Shown: positions 8,941-19,460, counted from the first letter of the stretch. The stretch is 64,000 bases of DNA from Arhodomonas aquaeolei DSM 8974 (GCF_000374645.1 NZ_KB894810.1:62001-126000); one strand, 5' to 3'. Notes: generated by a model from the sequence alone, not told the origin. Made by a program: numbers and translations.

Positions 8941-10040
8941 ACGGCGCCCCCGTCGTCCGGATGGCTGAGGCTCCGCCCGGTGCGGGCGTCGAACAGGTGG
9001 ACGTGCGCCGGGTCGAGGCCGAGCTCGAGGTCCTGTCCTTCTGTGACCTCCGGGACGCCCTGAACACGCAGCGTGACCGCCTCCTCGTGGCCCGCCGGAT
9101 GCCCGTAGACAACGGTTTCCGCGCCCAGCAGCTCGATGAGCCCGACGCTGAGCGTCAGCCTTGGCCCACTACCCGGGGACAGATGCAGGTGCTCCGGACG
9201 CACGCCGACGGTAACCTGGCGCCCGGCCGTCGGCCCGGCGCGGGCGGACAGCGGCACCCGCAGCTCACCGGGCAGCTCGAGGCTGCGGCCATCCGCGGCC
9301 ACTGCGGCGGTCAGGAAGTTCATCGAAGGGGAACCGATGAAGCCCGCCACGAAACGGGTCGCCGGCCTCTGGTAGATATCCAGCGGCCGTCCGATCTGCT
9401 CGGCGACGCCACCGTTCATGACCACCAGTCGATCGGCCAGCGTCATCGCCTCGACCTGGTCGTGGGTGACGTACATCGCCGTCGTTCCGAGCCCACGCTG
9501 CAGCGCCTTGATCTCGACGCGCATCTGCACGCGCAGCTTGGCGTCCAGGTTCGAGAGGGGCTCATCGAAGAGAAAGACCTTGGGGTCGCGCACGAGCGCC
9601 CGCCCCATCGCCACGCGCTGGCGCTGGCCGCCGGAGAGCTGCCTCGGCTTGCGCTCGAGCAGCCCCTCCAGCTGGAGCATGCGCGCCGCGCGCTGCACGC
9701 GTTCCAGGATCTCCTCCTTCGGGCGCCCCTGGTTATTCAGGCCGTAGGCCATGTTCCGGAAAACGCTCATGTGGGGATAGAGGGCGTAATTCTGGAACAC
9801 CATCGCGATGTCCCGCTGCGCGGGCTCGAGGTCATTGACCACCCGCTCCCCGATCCGGATCTCGCCTTCGCTGGTCCGCTCGAGCCCGGCGACCATCCGC
9901 AGGAGCGTCGACTTGCCGCAGCCGGACGGGCCGACGATGACGACGAACTCGCCGTCCTCGGCCTCGAGGTCCACGCCGCGGATCGCCTCGACACCGCCGG
10001 CGTAGACCTTGCGTACCCCGTTGAGATGCAGTTCAGCCAT
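8937..10040 (-). CDS. ugpC: sn-Glycerol-3-phosphate ABC transporter ATPase UgpC
   Basis: This is the ATPase that powers UgpBAE. The 367 residues are of MalK/UgpC type. Walker [10 protein letters not shown] is at residues 37-45, the Q-loop is at [12 protein letters not shown], the signature is LSGGQRQRV, Walker B is [16 protein letters not shown], and the H-loop is YVTHDQ. The C-terminal TOBE/regulatory domain starts near residue 235 ([11 protein letters not shown]). It follows ugpE by nine bases, and its stop overlaps the ATG of the ugpQ remnant. Specificity for glycerol-3-phosphate is inferred from the neighbouring ugpB. Confidence 0.93.
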   Translation of the reverse strand: MAELHLNGVRKVYAGGVEAIRGVDLEAEDGEFVVIVGPSGCGKSTLLRMVAGLERTSEGEIRIGERVVNDLEPAQRDIAMVFQNYALYPHMSVFRNMAYGLNNQGRPKEEILERVQRAARMLQLEGLLERKPRQLSGGQRQRVAMGRALVRDPKVFLFDEPLSNLDAKLRVQMRVEIKALQRGLGTTAMYVTHDQVEAMTLADRLVVMNGGVAEQIGRPLDIYQRPATRFVAGFIGSPSMNFLTAAVAADGRSLELPGELRVPLSARAGPTAGRQVTVGVRPEHLHLSPGSGPRLTLSVGLIELLGAETVVYGHPAGHEEAVTLRVQGVPEVTEGQDLELGLDPAHVHLFDARTGRSLSHPDDGGAV

Positions 10041-10049
10041 GTGTCCCGC

Positions 10050-10898
10050 CTATTTCTCCGTGTCGACCAGTCCCTTGACGAACAGCCGCTGCATGGCGAT
10101 GACCACTGCCACCGGGGGCAGCATCGCGAGCATGGACGTGGCCATCACGATCGGCCAGTTCGGCTCCTCGTCGCTCACCGTCACCATCCCCTTGATCCCC
10201 ATCACGATGGTGTAGAGGTGCTCGTCGGTGGTGACGATCAGCGGCCACAGGTATTGGTTCCAGCCATAGATGAAAAGAATCACGAATAGCGCCGCCATGT
10301 TCGTGCGCGATAGTGGCAACAGGATGTCGCGGAAAAAGCGAATCGGCCCCGCGCCGTCGATGCGCGCCGCCTCCAGGTACTCGTCCGGCACGGTGAGGAA
10401 GAACTGCCGGAAGAGGAACGTCGCCGTGGCCGAGGCGATGAGGGGAATCGTCAGGCCCGCGTAGCTGTTGAGCATCCCCAGACTGCTCACCACCTGGAAG
10501 GTGGGCACGATACGCACCTCCACGGGGAGCATCAGAGTCACGAAGATCAGCCAGAAGACGGTCATCCGGAACGGGAACCGGAAATAGACGATGGCATACG
10601 CGGAGATGACGGAAATCGCGATCTTGCCCACGGCGATGCCGAGCGCCATCACCAGGCTGTTGAACAGCATGGTCCCCACCGGAACGCCGCCCGCCCGCGC
10701 CATGCCGCTGGACAGTGCCTCGCCGTAGTTTGCGAGCAGGTGGCTGCCCGGCAGCAGCGGTATCGGCGGATTGATCAGCTCGCCGGGACCGAGCGTGGAC
10801 GCCACAAAGGTCATCCATAGGGGCAATGCGACGACCGCGAGGCCGAGCAGCAGCACGGCGTGGGTGAGCAGGTTGAGCCAGCGGCGATTCTCGACCAT
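10050..10898 (-). CDS. ugpE: Glycerol-3-phosphate ABC transporter permease UgpE
   Basis: This is one of two inner-membrane permeases of the Ugp system. The 282 residues have six predicted membrane helices, the first at about residues 13-33. The EAA docking loop (EAARIDGAGPIRFFRDILLPLS) sits near residues 192-213, broken here only for description. The C-terminal LFVKGLVDTEK ending is typical of UgpE. It lies between ugpA and ugpC in the canonical order B-A-E-C. Confidence 0.92.
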   Translation of the reverse strand: MVENRRWLNLLTHAVLLLGLAVVALPLWMTFVASTLGPGELINPPIPLLPGSHLLANYGEALSSGMARAGGVPVGTMLFNSLVMALGIAVGKIAISVISAYAIVYFRFPFRMTVFWLIFVTLMLPVEVRIVPTFQVVSSLGMLNSYAGLTIPLIASATATFLFRQFFLTVPDEYLEAARIDGAGPIRFFRDILLPLSRTNMAALFVILFIYGWNQYLWPLIVTTDEHLYTIVMGIKGMVTVSDEEPNWPIVMATSMLAMLPPVAVVIAMQRLFVKGLVDTEK

Positions 10899-10974
10899 GT
10901 TTCGGGGCCCGAGCGTTATAGCGGGACGTTGGACGACGGGGTGGCCACCGCACCGTCGTGGTGGCCGCGGGGCA

Positions 10975-11856
10975 TCAGTACGCCACCCGCCGCTCGATGT
11001 AGCGGAACTGGACCACTGTCAGCGAGATGACGATGGCCATCAGGATGACCGACTGGGCCGCGGAGCTACCGAGGTCCAGGCCGATGAAGCCGTCCTTGTA
11101 GACCTTGTAGACCAGGATCTCGGTGGCCGCGGCCGGGCCACCGGAGGTCGTCGCGTGCACGATGCCGAAAGTCTCGAAGAACGAGTAGACGACGTTGATC
11201 ACCAGCAGGAAGAACGTCGTGGGACTGAGCAGCGGGAAGACCACGGTCCAGAACCGCTTCACCGGCCCCGCGGCGTCGATGGCCGCCGCCTCGATCAGCG
11301 AGCGCGGAATGGCCTGCAGTCCGGCGAGGAAGAAGATGAAGTTGTAGCTGATCTGCTTCCAGGCCGCCGCGATCACGACCAGCAGCATGGCCTGGGCGCC
11401 GTTGTTGTAGTGATTCCAGTCGACCCCCAGCACGGAGAGGGCGTAGGCCACGATCCCGATACTCGGGTTGAAGATGAACCACCACAGCACCCCGGCGATC
11501 GCCGGCGCCACGGCATAGGGCCAGATGAGCAGCGTCTTGTAGGTGTTCGCGCCCCGCATCACCCGGTCGGCGGCCACTGCCATGAGCAGCGACACGACCA
11601 TGGACAGGAAGGTCGTCGAGGCGCTGAACACGATCGTGCGCCCGAACGAATGCAGATAGGCAGGATCGTGGAACAGCTCCACGAAGTTCTCGAACCAGAC
11701 GAACTCCGTGGACAGCCCGAACGGGTCCTGCCGCAGCATCGACTGCCACAGCGCCTCGCTCGCCGGCCAGATGAAGAAGACCAGCGTCACCGCGAGCTGG
11801 GGCAGGACCAGCAGGTAGGGCAGGGCCCATCTGTCGAAACCGACGCGCTTTTGCAT
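10975..11856 (-). CDS. ugpA: Glycerol-3-phosphate ABC transporter permease UgpA
   Basis: This is the second permease of the Ugp importer, with about 293 residues and six membrane helices. The EAA loop ([20 protein letters not shown]) is present. I place the start at ATG 11856. An in-frame TTG two codons upstream (11862) lies too close to the GGAG at 11868-11871. It is separated from ugpB by a 45-base gap holding a strong hairpin, and from ugpE by 76 bases. Confidence 0.92.
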   Translation of the reverse strand: MQKRVGFDRWALPYLLVLPQLAVTLVFFIWPASEALWQSMLRQDPFGLSTEFVWFENFVELFHDPAYLHSFGRTIVFSASTTFLSMVVSLLMAVAADRVMRGANTYKTLLIWPYAVAPAIAGVLWWFIFNPSIGIVAYALSVLGVDWNHYNNGAQAMLLVVIAAAWKQISYNFIFFLAGLQAIPRSLIEAAAIDAAGPVKRFWTVVFPLLSPTTFFLLVINVVYSFFETFGIVHATTSGGPAAATEILVYKVYKDGFIGLDLGSSAAQSVILMAIVISLTVVQFRYIERRVAY

Positions 11857-11870
11857 TTGCAACCCGCTCC

Positions 11871-11892
11871 GGCCCCGCCCGCGGGCGGGGCC
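11871..11892 (-). repeat. Perfect GC palindrome between ugpB and ugpA
   Basis: GGCCCCGCCCG (11871-11881) and CGGGCGGGGCC (11882-11892) form a 22-base perfect palindrome. It is able to make a nine-pair stem with a CGCG loop in the ugp mRNA. It sits directly after the ugpB stop. In maltose-type operons such hairpins protect the binding-protein mRNA and lower permease expression, and the same role is inferred here. No T-tract is seen. Confidence 0.6.
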
Positions 11893-11907
11893 GTTTCCCC
11901 GACTGCG

Positions 11908-13221
11908 CTACCGGGCGGTACGCTCGAACTTGCGCAGCAGCGCGTTGCCGCGCTCCACGGCACTGTCGAGGGCCTCGCGGGCGCCTTTCTCCCCCGACCA
12001 GACCGCTTCCAGCTCCTCGTTGAGCACGTCCCGGATCTGCACGAAGTTGCCCAGGCGCAGGCCCTTCGATGCCGGGGTCGGCTCGTTGTAGGTCAGCTGC
12101 TTGATGGCGATGTCCGCGCCCGGGTTCTCGTCGTAAAACCCCTCTCCCCTCGCCCGCTCGTACGCCGAGTAGGTGATCGGCACGTAGCCCGTCGACTCGT
12201 GCCAGTCGACCTGGACGTCGGGCGAGCTCAGGTACTTGAAGAACTCCGCGACGCCCTCGTAGACCTCCGGGTCCTGGCCACGCAGCACCCAGAGCGTCGC
12301 ACCGCCGATGATGGAGTTCTGCGGCGCCGCCTCCACGTCGCCCCGGTAGGGCAGAAAGGTCATGCCGAAGTCGAAGTCCGTCTCGCCCTTCACCGAGCCG
12401 TAGTACGCGGATGAGTTCATCAGCATCGCGCACTCGCCGGTGTAGAACAGCGGGTTGGGATCGCCGCGGCGGCCGCCGTAGGCGAAGATGTTCTCGTCCT
12501 GCCACTCCTTGAGCTGGCGGATGTGATCCACGAACAGGTCATCGTTGAGCTTGAGCTCGGTGTCCAGGCCCTCGAAGCCATTGGCCCGGGTGGCGATGGC
12601 GTGGTTGTGCCAGGCGCCAAAGTTCTCGAGCTGCACCCAGCTCTGCCAGCCGGTGGTGAACCCGCACTCGGCGGCACCGCTGTCGATGATCTTGCGCGAG
12701 ACGTCTTCCAGTGCCGCCCAGGTGCTCGGCGGGTTGTTCGGGTCCAGCCCGGCCTGCTCGAAGACGTCCTTGTTGTAGAACAGCACCGGGGTGGAGCTGT
12801 TGAAGGGCAGCGAGAGGAGCTTGCCGTCCGGCGTGGTGTAGTAGGATTTCACGGCGTCCAGGTAATCCGACGGGTCCCAGTCCACGCCGGCGTCCGCCAT
12901 GAGCTGGTGGACCGGGTAGACGGCCCCCTTGGCCGCCATCATCGTGGCCGTACCCACCTCGAAGACCTGCACGATCGCCGGCTGTTCGCCGGCCCTGAAG
13001 GCGGCGATCGCGCTCGTCATCGTTTCGGTATAGGTGCCCTTGTAGACGGGCTTGATCTCGTACTTGTCCTGGCTCTCGTTAAAGGCCTGCGCATACTGCT
13101 GGACCTTCTCACCGGTGGTTCCACCGCCCATGGCGTGCCACCACTGGATCTGGATGGCGGCATGGGCCTGGCCCACCGCCAACGCCGCGATCCCGAGCGC
13201 GCCGATCATCTTCTTGAACAT
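11908..13221 (-). CDS. ugpB: sn-Glycerol-3-phosphate-binding periplasmic protein UgpB
   Basis: This is the substrate-binding protein of the Ugp importer. A signal peptide (MFKKMIGALGIAALAVGQAHA) precedes the mature IQIQWWHAMGGG start. UgpB hallmarks are WWH, VPVYKGTYTE-type, VQVFEVGTATMMAAKGAVYP and the C-terminal ESTGYVPIT. The ATG at 13221 has GGAG six to ten bases upstream. The longer frame to 13266 adds 15 residues that do not resemble a signal peptide. At 437 residues it matches the family. It is the first gene of the operon and is preceded by a long regulatory region. Confidence 0.95.
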   Translation of the reverse strand: MFKKMIGALGIAALAVGQAHAAIQIQWWHAMGGGTTGEKVQQYAQAFNESQDKYEIKPVYKGTYTETMTSAIAAFRAGEQPAIVQVFEVGTATMMAAKGAVYPVHQLMADAGVDWDPSDYLDAVKSYYTTPDGKLLSLPFNSSTPVLFYNKDVFEQAGLDPNNPPSTWAALEDVSRKIIDSGAAECGFTTGWQSWVQLENFGAWHNHAIATRANGFEGLDTELKLNDDLFVDHIRQLKEWQDENIFAYGGRRGDPNPLFYTGECAMLMNSSAYYGSVKGETDFDFGMTFLPYRGDVEAAPQNSIIGGATLWVLRGQDPEVYEGVAEFFKYLSSPDVQVDWHESTGYVPITYSAYERARGEGFYDENPGADIAIKQLTYNEPTPASKGLRLGNFVQIRDVLNEELEAVWSGEKGAREALDSAVERGNALLRKFERTAR

Positions 13222-13669
13222 CAATCGCTCCTGCTCCTGGGGGATGGGTAGACGCACGGGCGCCACCGCCCGTCAGATCGAGGGCGAGTCTAGAGACGGC
13301 AGGTTTCACTTCGATGGCATTTTGCTTTCAGGTGAAAGGCCGAAGGCCGGCGTTGAAACGTCGCTCCAGGGAGTCCCGCGCGGTGGCATCGGCAACCAGG
13401 AACCGATGAGCAGGAGCCCCGAATCCGCCGATTCCGGCTACAGGGCATTGCCTCACACCGCCCGTGCCAGCCCGCTCCCTGTCGGGGAAACGCACCGCAC
13501 GACGGCGTGGTCGACGAGCAAAGCCATCTTCAGGCAGGGCCGACGCCGTCCGGCGGGGGACGGCGTGGCGGATGGATCAGGACGCATAGCGCGGCAACCG
13601 CCGGCGGCGCTCCCCCAGGGCAGTGCGCACACCGTTGGCGGTCGCTGCCGTCGACACGAGGTCGACGGC
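13222..13669. other. Non-coding region upstream of ugpB, downstream of galU
   Basis: This 448-base stretch has no convincing coding frame. It should contain the ugp promoter and the end of the galU transcript. A perfect nine-pair hairpin, ACGCCGTCC (13543-13551) with GGACGGCGT (13558-13566), lies about 100 bases behind the galU stop and lacks a T-tract. A dyad with CTTTC/GAAAG arms lies near ugpB and is described separately. I see no Pho box-like repeat. Confidence 0.5.
13304..13338 (-). promoter_or_regulatory. Candidate operator for the DeoR-type regulator of ugp
   Basis: A near-palindrome CTTTCAGGTGAAAG occupies 13325-13338, and a second TTTCAC half lies at 13304-13309, inverted relative to GTGAAA at 13332-13337. 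CTTTC/GAAAG arms are common in operators of DeoR-family proteins such as AgaR and GlpR. The site is 83-117 bases upstream of the ugpB start. The link to the broken DeoR gene of this operon is inference. Confidence 0.4.
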
Positions 13670-14557
13670 TCAGTGACCGCGCTGGTGGAGCTCGTCCAGG
13701 TACTCGCGGAACTGCGCGCCGAGCTCCGGGTGCTTGAGGGCGTACTCCACCGTCGCCTGCAGGTAGCCGAGCTTGTCACCGCAGTCGTAACGCGTGCCGC
13801 GGAACTCGTAGGCGAACACCGGCTCGTCGCGCATGAGCGCGGCGATGGCGTCGGTGAGCTGGATCTCGCCGCCGGCGCCGGGCCGGGTCTGGCGAAGCTT
13901 GTTGAAGATCGCCGGGTTGAGGATGTAGCGCCCGACCACGCCTAGGGTCGAGGGGGCGGCCTCCGGCGCGGGTTTCTCGACGATGCCGCGCACCTCGCTC
14001 AGGCGCTCGGCCACCGGCGAGGCGTCGACGATGCCGTATCGGTCGGTGTGCGCCTCGGGTACCCGCTGCACGCCGAGGATACTCGCCACCTGGGCGTCGT
14101 ACTGCCGGGTCATCTGCGCCAGGCAGCCGCTACCCTCCGGGTCGTCGATGAGGTCGTCGGCGAGGATCACGGCGAAGGGCTCGTCGCCCACGATGGGCTC
14201 AGCGCAGAGCACGGCATGGCCCAGGCCCAGGGCCTCGGACTGGCGGATATAGACCACCGCCACGCCGTTGGGCAGGATCTCGCGCACCTGCTTCAGGCGG
14301 TCGTGCTTGCCCTTGGCCTCGAGCTCGGTCTCCAGCTCGTAGGCCTTGTCGAAGTGGTCCGGGATGCTGCGCTTGTTACGCCCGGTCACGAAGATCAGGG
14401 TCTCGATCCCGGCCTTCGCGGCCTCCTCCGCGGCGTACTGCACCAGCGGCTTGTCCACCACCGGCAGCATCTCCTTGGGATTGGCCTTGGTCGCGGGCAG
14501 GAAGCGCGTGCCCAGCCCGGCGACGGGAAATACGGCCTTGCGGATGCGTCGCGTCAT
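13670..14557 (-). CDS. galU: UTP--glucose-1-phosphate uridylyltransferase GalU
   Basis: This enzyme makes UDP-glucose from UTP and glucose-1-phosphate for polysaccharide and envelope synthesis. The N-terminal nucleotide-binding motif [20 protein letters not shown] and the [15 protein letters not shown] stretch are diagnostic. The start is ATG 14557 with an AGGA eleven bases upstream. The longer frame to 14728 adds 57 residues without homology. The resulting 295 residues match the family. It is the last gene of the long minus-strand run. Confidence 0.95.
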   Translation of the reverse strand: MTRRIRKAVFPVAGLGTRFLPATKANPKEMLPVVDKPLVQYAAEEAAKAGIETLIFVTGRNKRSIPDHFDKAYELETELEAKGKHDRLKQVREILPNGVAVVYIRQSEALGLGHAVLCAEPIVGDEPFAVILADDLIDDPEGSGCLAQMTRQYDAQVASILGVQRVPEAHTDRYGIVDASPVAERLSEVRGIVEKPAPEAAPSTLGVVGRYILNPAIFNKLRQTRPGAGGEIQLTDAIAALMRDEPVFAYEFRGTRYDCGDKLGYLQATVEYALKHPELGAQFREYLDELHQRGH

Positions 14558-14681
14558 AGTGCTCGATTCCTGGTTGCGGGCCCCGTGCGGGGGATGGCGC
14601 CTATCGATACACCGACCGCCGGGGGCGCACAAGAGGGCCGCGCCGGGAGGCGCGGCCGCAAACGCCGCAGGGCGGCGGGTG

Positions 14682-14939
14682 TCACCGGACGGTGACGTCC
14701 TCGCGAATGCCCTCCAGCGTCGTCTCACCGATGCCGTCCACCGCGGTCAGCCCCTGCGTGGACTCGAACGGCCCGTGGGCCGCCCGGTAGTCGACGATGG
14801 CCGCCGCCTTGACCGGGCCGATGCCGTCGAGGCGCTGCAGCGCCTCCGCGTCCGCTTCGTTGAGGTTGATGGCCGCGGCGAACACCGCGGGCGCCACAGC
14901 GAGTGCGGCCGCGCACAGGGCGGTCTTGAGCAGTTTCAT
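14682..14939 (-). CDS. Secreted ComEA-like helix-hairpin-helix protein
   Basis: This small 85-residue protein has a signal peptide ([21 protein letters not shown]) and one ComEA-type tandem helix-hairpin-helix domain ([29 protein letters not shown], then [15 protein letters not shown]). Such proteins bind DNA in the periplasm and act in DNA uptake in competent bacteria. The start is ATG 14939, with AAGGAGG ten bases upstream. Gammaproteobacterial homologues are often annotated ComEA although competence is untested. It lies between pyrF and galU. Confidence 0.85.
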   Translation of the reverse strand: MKLLKTALCAAALAVAPAVFAAAINLNEADAEALQRLDGIGPVKAAAIVDYRAAHGPFESTQGLTAVDGIGETTLEGIREDVTVR

Positions 14940-15054
14940 GGCAAAGCCCTCCTTGGTTTCGGGGTTCCCTGATGGCGATGACTCCCATCGCCGGGGATGC
15001 CACCGCGTGCGGATCACGCGGTGACGAAAGAGCTTACCCCGCGGCGGACGGCGA

Positions 15055-15780
15055 TCACAAACCCGGCTTGTCGCCGGCGCCCGACAGCTCGGCCTCGGCG
15101 CCCGCCAGGGCGGCCGGCGGGTCCGCCGCGCGGGTGATGGGGCGGCCGATGACCAGGTCCGTGGCCCCGGCGGCGCGCGCCGCCGCGGGCGTCATCACCC
15201 GGCTCTGGTCGCCGGCGGCGGCCCCCGCCGGGCGGATGCCCGGCGTCACGCGGCGGAAGGCCGGCCCGCCCAGCGCGCGCATGGCCGCCGCCTCCCGTGC
15301 GGCGCAGACGACACCGTCCAGCCCCGCCTCAACGGCGAGGCCGCCGAGCCGGCTCACCGCGGCATCCACCGGCCCGGCGATACCGATGCGCTCGAGGTCG
15401 GCGTCGGAGTGGCTGGTGAGGATGGTGACGCCGGTAAGCAGGGTGGCGTGACCGCCGGCGTCCACAGCGGCACGTGCGGCCTCCATCATGGCGGGACCGC
15501 CGAGGGTGTGGACATTGACCATCCACACGCCCAGATCGGCGGCGGCCCGGCAGGCGCCGGCCACGGTGTTGGGGATATCGTGGAACTTGAGGTCGAGGAA
15601 CACGTCCCAGCCCGCGACGCTCCAGCGCCGCACCACCTCGGGACCGGCGCGCAGGAACAGCTCCTTGCCAACCTTCAGCCGACAGCGGCCGACCGGCAGC
15701 GAGGCGACCAGCGTCTCGGCGGCGGCGACATCGTCGAAGTCCAGCGCGACGATGATCCGCGGCGTTTCCGCCTTGTCCAT
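15055..15780 (-). CDS. pyrF: Orotidine 5'-phosphate decarboxylase PyrF
   Basis: This catalyses the last step of UMP synthesis, decarboxylating OMP. The 241-residue TIM barrel shows IIVALDF at the N-terminus, the catalytic [11 protein letters not shown] motif (Asp-Lys-Asp network) at about residues 63-73, and TPGIRP near the phosphate site. The gene begins one base after the lapB stop, as in E. coli, where lapA-lapB-pyrF are also adjacent. Confidence 0.96.
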   Translation of the reverse strand: MDKAETPRIIVALDFDDVAAAETLVASLPVGRCRLKVGKELFLRAGPEVVRRWSVAGWDVFLDLKFHDIPNTVAGACRAAADLGVWMVNVHTLGGPAMMEAARAAVDAGGHATLLTGVTILTSHSDADLERIGIAGPVDAAVSRLGGLAVEAGLDGVVCAAREAAAMRALGGPAFRRVTPGIRPAGAAAGDQSRVMTPAAARAAGATDLVIGRPITRAADPPAALAGAEAELSGAGDKPGL

Positions 15781-15781
15781 G

Positions 15782-16957
15782 CTACTCCCCCTGCAGCCCC
15801 TTGACGGGCTTGATGGTGCTCCAGGCGCGGCAGCTCGGGCACTGCCAGTGCAGCTGCCGGGCGGCGAAGCCGCAGCGCTCGCACCGGTAGGGCTGGCGGT
15901 CGCCGATCAGCGCCTGGAAGAGCTGATGAAGGACGCGGAGGTCGCGCTGGCGGCGCCGGTCCGGGTCCTCGTCGTCGATGTTGAGCTCGATGAGCCGGTT
16001 GAGCCCGCGCACGGAGGGCCGGCGCCGCAGCTGGGAGGCCATGAACTCCACCGCCGCCTGGCGCCCCTCGGCCTCGGCGATGAGCTCGGAGAGCTTCATT
16101 ACCACGGAGGCGCCGTCGTAGGCATGCATGGTCCGGTAGAGGAACCGCCGGAAGCGGTTGAGCTGGCCCAGCTCCCGATAGCATGCCTCCAGCGGCGGCA
16201 GCACCTCGGGGAGGTAGTCGAGGTCCTGGTTCTGGACGTGGCGATAGGCCCGGGCGGCGGCGCGGACATGGCCGCGGCTGCGCTCCAGGTCACCGCGGAG
16301 CATGTTTGCGCGCACGCAGGTGGGATCGAAGCCGAGCGCGCGCTTGAGCAGGCCGCGCACCTCGTCGTCGCTGTCACCGCGACGCATCGCCTCCTCGGCC
16401 TGCTCACAGCAGAACTGGGCGCAGCGCCCGCCGAGATCCTCGCCGGTCACCCGCGCCAGGCGCTGGGCGACCCGCACGGCCTCCTCCCACTCCCGCTCCT
16501 GCTGGTAGATATCCAGGAGATGGCGCAGCGCGGTGACTGCGTGGTCATCGAGCTCGGCGACCTCACCGAAGATCGCCTCGGCCCGATCGAGGAGCCCGGC
16601 GCTCATGTAATCCTTGGCGAGCTCCAGCATGGCGTAGGCATGCTGGCCGCGTTCCAGCGACGGCCGCGCGATGAGGTTCTGGTGGATGCGGATCGCACGG
16701 TCGACCTCGCCCCGCCGGCGGAAGAGGTTCCCCAGGGCGAGGTGGGTCTCCACGGTGTCGGAATCCACCTCGACCATCCGGGTGAAGACCTCGATGGCCT
16801 TGTCCGGCTGCTCGTTGAGGAGGAAGTTGAGGCCGCGGAAGTACTCCGGCGAGAAGCTCGCGCGGCGACCGCGCTGACCGCCTCCGGCGTCACGCCGGCC
16901 GATCACCCACCCGGACAGGGCCGCGACCGGCAACAGCAGCCACAGCAGCTCAAGCAT
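15782..16957 (-). CDS. lapB: Lipopolysaccharide assembly protein LapB (YciM)
   Basis: This is an inner-membrane-anchored TPR protein that coordinates LPS synthesis and directs FtsH to degrade LpxC. The 391 residues show an N-terminal transmembrane anchor ([20 protein letters not shown]), a series of TPR helices (for example [20 protein letters not shown]), and a C-terminal rubredoxin-type zinc site CERCG...CPSC. It begins two bases after lapA, so the two are co-translated. Confidence 0.95.
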   Translation of the reverse strand: MLELLWLLLPVAALSGWVIGRRDAGGGQRGRRASFSPEYFRGLNFLLNEQPDKAIEVFTRMVEVDSDTVETHLALGNLFRRRGEVDRAIRIHQNLIARPSLERGQHAYAMLELAKDYMSAGLLDRAEAIFGEVAELDDHAVTALRHLLDIYQQEREWEEAVRVAQRLARVTGEDLGGRCAQFCCEQAEEAMRRGDSDDEVRGLLKRALGFDPTCVRANMLRGDLERSRGHVRAAARAYRHVQNQDLDYLPEVLPPLEACYRELGQLNRFRRFLYRTMHAYDGASVVMKLSELIAEAEGRQAAVEFMASQLRRRPSVRGLNRLIELNIDDEDPDRRRQRDLRVLHQLFQALIGDRQPYRCERCGFAARQLHWQCPSCRAWSTIKPVKGLQGE

Positions 16958-16959
16958 CG

Positions 16960-17253
16960 TCAGGGGTTGTCGCGCAGCGGCAGCTTGCGCAGCTCGTCCA
17001 CCTCGGTACGCGCCTGTTTCGCCTCACGGCGCAGACGGGCGAGCTCGCGGCGCTGGCGCACGATCAGTGCCGTCGTGGAAACCGCCCCGAGCACGGCGCC
17101 GCCGAGCAACGTCACCGCCAGCCACAGGGAGAGCGGCATGGTCGCGGTACCGAAGTAGTAGTTCACCTGGGCGTCCCCGGCGTTGAGCATGGCGAAGCTC
17201 AGCCCGAGGGCGATCACGGCGAGGGCGAGGATGAATAGCACTAGACGTCGCAT
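16960..17253 (-). CDS. lapA: Lipopolysaccharide assembly protein LapA
   Basis: This 97-residue inner-membrane protein of the DUF1049 family has two hydrophobic segments (residues 1-22 and about 39-62) and a basic coiled-coil tail (RQRRELARLRREAKQARTEV). It works with LapB in LPS assembly. The order ihfB-lapA-lapB is conserved in gammaproteobacteria. Confidence 0.92.
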   Translation of the reverse strand: MRRLVLFILALAVIALGLSFAMLNAGDAQVNYYFGTATMPLSLWLAVTLLGGAVLGAVSTTALIVRQRRELARLRREAKQARTEVDELRKLPLRDNP

Positions 17254-17372
17254 CGGTGTGCAGGTCCCTTCATGCAGCTGGAGTCCGGGGAGGTGCGGAC
17301 ATTCTGAAGCAAGCCATGACGGGAGTCACGCCGGCGGGGCGAAGCGGCCCCGCCCGATACGGCGTCGCCGGG

Positions 17373-17675
17373 TCACTCGCGAATGGGGTGGTCGCTGCCG
17401 TCGTTCACCCGCTCACGCATCTCCTTGCCCGGCTTGAAATGCGGAACGTACTTGCCGGGCAGCGCGACCGGATCCCCCGTCTTGGGGTTACGGCCGATGC
17501 GCGGGGGACGATGGTGCAGCGCGAAGCTGCCGAAACCGCGGATCTCGATCCGCTGCCCCGAGGCCATCGCCTCGCTCATCTGCTCCAGCAGGGTTTTGAC
17601 CGCCAGCTCGACATCCTTGTGGGGGAGGTGTTGCTGACGATCGGCAATGAGGTCAATTAGCTCGGATTTGGTCAT
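17373..17675 (-). CDS. ihfB: Integration host factor subunit beta (IHF-beta)
   Basis: This is the DNA-bending nucleoid protein subunit that pairs with IHF-alpha. The start [11 protein letters not shown] at 17675 gives the normal size of about 100 residues. The beta-arm contains the intercalating proline in [12 protein letters not shown], and the conserved IEIRGFGSF motif is present. The longer frame to 17723 adds unrelated residues. No strong Shine-Dalgarno sequence is visible. An intrinsic terminator separates it from rpsA upstream, so ihfB probably also has its own promoter. Confidence 0.95.
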   Translation of the reverse strand: MTKSELIDLIADRQQHLPHKDVELAVKTLLEQMSEAMASGQRIEIRGFGSFALHHRPPRIGRNPKTGDPVALPGKYVPHFKPGKEMRERVNDGSDHPIRE

Positions 17676-17725
17676 CGTTCTACCAGCAAGCCTGATCCGC
17701 CACGGACGCAGCGGAGCCCCCAATC

Positions 17726-17769
17726 AGAAAGGCCGGGAGGTCGCCCACGGCATGAGCGACCCCCCGGCC
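17726..17769 (-). terminator. Intrinsic terminator after rpsA
   Basis: A 14-pair stem with a single mismatch pairs 17731-17744 with 17756-17769 around an 11-base loop. On the minus strand it is followed by TTTCT (17730-17726). It starts 12 bases after the rpsA stop and so separates rpsA from ihfB. Confidence 0.85.
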
Positions 17770-17780
17770 CCGCGGCCGCG

Positions 17781-19460
17781 TTACTCGTGGTCCTTGTTCT
17801 GCATCTGCTCCTTGAGCAGATCACCGAGCGCGGTGGTGCCCGCATTGGACGGCCGGCCGAAGTCCTCCACGGCCTCGCGGTCCTCCTGCTGGTCCTTGGC
17901 GCGGACCGACAGGTTGATCATGCGGTTGCGGCGGTCGACGGCGGTGAACTTGGCCTCCACCTCGTCGCCCTCGCTGATCACCTGGCGGGCATCCTCGACC
18001 CGGTCGCGACCGAGATCGGAGGCACGCAGATAGCCCTCGACCTCCTCGGCCAGCCGGATGGTGGCGCCCTTGGCGTCCACCTCGATGACGGTGCCCGTCA
18101 CGACGCTGCCCTTCGGGTGCTCGGCGACCCAGCTGGACAGCGGATCCTGCTCCAGCTGCTTGATACCGAGGGAGATGCGCTCACGCTCCGGATCCACGGA
18201 GAGGACCACGGCCTCGACCTCGTCGCCCTTCTTGAACTGGCGCACGACCTCCTCGCCGGCGTCGTTCCAGGACAGGTCGGAGAGGTGCACGAGGCCGTCG
18301 ATCCCGCCGTCGAGACCCACGAAGATGCCGAAGTCCGTAATGGACTTGATCGCCCCGGCGACCCGGTCGCCCTTGTTGTACTGGGCGGCGAACTCGTCCC
18401 AGGGGTTGGGCTGGCACTGCTTCATGCCCAGCGAGATACGGCGGCGCTCACCGTCGATATCGAGGATCATGACCTCGACCTCGTCACCGATCGCCACGAC
18501 CTTGGCCGGGTTGACGTTCTTGTTGGTCCAGTCCATCTCGGAGACGTGGACGAGACCCTCGACACCCTCCTCGATCTCGACGAAGGCACCGTAGTCGGTG
18601 ATGTTGGTCACGCGACCGTTGACGCGCGCACCCTCGGGGTAGCGGCCGGCGATGTTCTCCCACGGATCCTCGCCAAGCTGCTTGAGGCCCAGGGAGACGC
18701 GATTGCGCTCGCGGTCGAACTTGAGGACCTTGACCTGGATCTCGTCGCCGACGTTGACCACCTCGGAGGGGTGCTTGACGCGACGCCAGGCCATGTCCGT
18801 GATGTGCAGCAGGCCGTCGATGCCGCCGAGGTCCACGAAGGCACCGTAGTCGGTGAGGTTCTTGACGATGCCCGGGAGCACCTGGCCTTCCTGGAGCTTC
18901 TCCAGCAGCGCCTCGCGCTCGGCACTGTACTCCTCCTCGACGACGGCGCGGCGGGAGACCACCACGTTGTTGCGCCGGGGGTCGAGCTTGATCACCTTGA
19001 ACTCGAGGTCCTTGCCCTCGAGGTAGGTGGTGTCGCGCACCGGACGGATGTCCACCAGCGAGCCGGGCAGGAACGCGCGAACGTTGCCCAGGTCCACGGT
19101 GAAGCCACCCTTGACCTTGCCGCTGATCTGGCCGGTCACGGTCTCGCTCGCCTCGTAGGCGGATTCGAGCTTCTTCCAGACACGGGCACGCTTGGCCTTC
19201 TCGCGGGACAGGCGCGTCTCGCCGAAGCCGTCCTCGACGGCGTCCAGCGCGACCTCGACCTCGCTGCCCACCTCGACCTCGACGTTGCCCTCGTCGTCGA
19301 TGAACTGCTCCAGGGGAATGACCGCCTCGGACTTGAGGCCGGCGTTGACGATGACGTCGTCACCGTCGATTGCCACCACGGTGCCGTTGACGATCGCACC
19401 GGGGCGCATGTCGGTGTTCGAAAGGCTCTGTTCGAACAGTTCAGCAAAGCTTTCGCTCAT
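17781..19460 (-). CDS. rpsA: 30S ribosomal protein S1
   Basis: This is the ribosomal mRNA-binding protein needed for initiation on structured or weak-leader mRNAs. The 559 residues contain six S1 OB-fold repeats. The first two are degenerate and bind the ribosome, and the later ones show the [15 protein letters not shown] pattern with D/G-rich loops. No Shine-Dalgarno sequence precedes the ATG, as is known for rpsA in E. coli, where S1 autoregulates through a structured leader. cmk lies directly upstream, as is usual. Confidence 0.98.
   Translation of the reverse strand: MSESFAELFEQSLSNTDMRPGAIVNGTVVAIDGDDVIVNAGLKSEAVIPLEQFIDDEGNVEVEVGSEVEVALDAVEDGFGETRLSREKAKRARVWKKLESAYEASETVTGQISGKVKGGFTVDLGNVRAFLPGSLVDIRPVRDTTYLEGKDLEFKVIKLDPRRNNVVVSRRAVVEEEYSAEREALLEKLQEGQVLPGIVKNLTDYGAFVDLGGIDGLLHITDMAWRRVKHPSEVVNVGDEIQVKVLKFDRERNRVSLGLKQLGEDPWENIAGRYPEGARVNGRVTNITDYGAFVEIEEGVEGLVHVSEMDWTNKNVNPAKVVAIGDEVEVMILDIDGERRRISLGMKQCQPNPWDEFAAQYNKGDRVAGAIKSITDFGIFVGLDGGIDGLVHLSDLSWNDAGEEVVRQFKKGDEVEAVVLSVDPERERISLGIKQLEQDPLSSWVAEHPKGSVVTGTVIEVDAKGATIRLAEEVEGYLRASDLGRDRVEDARQVISEGDEVEAKFTAVDRRNRMINLSVRAKDQQEDREAVEDFGRPSNAGTTALGDLLKEQMQNKDHE

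Noticed and set aside
13543-13566. Intrinsic terminator of galU
   Set aside because: The nine-pair hairpin is perfect, but there is no T-tract and it lies about 100 bases from the galU stop. It is mentioned only as a hairpin.
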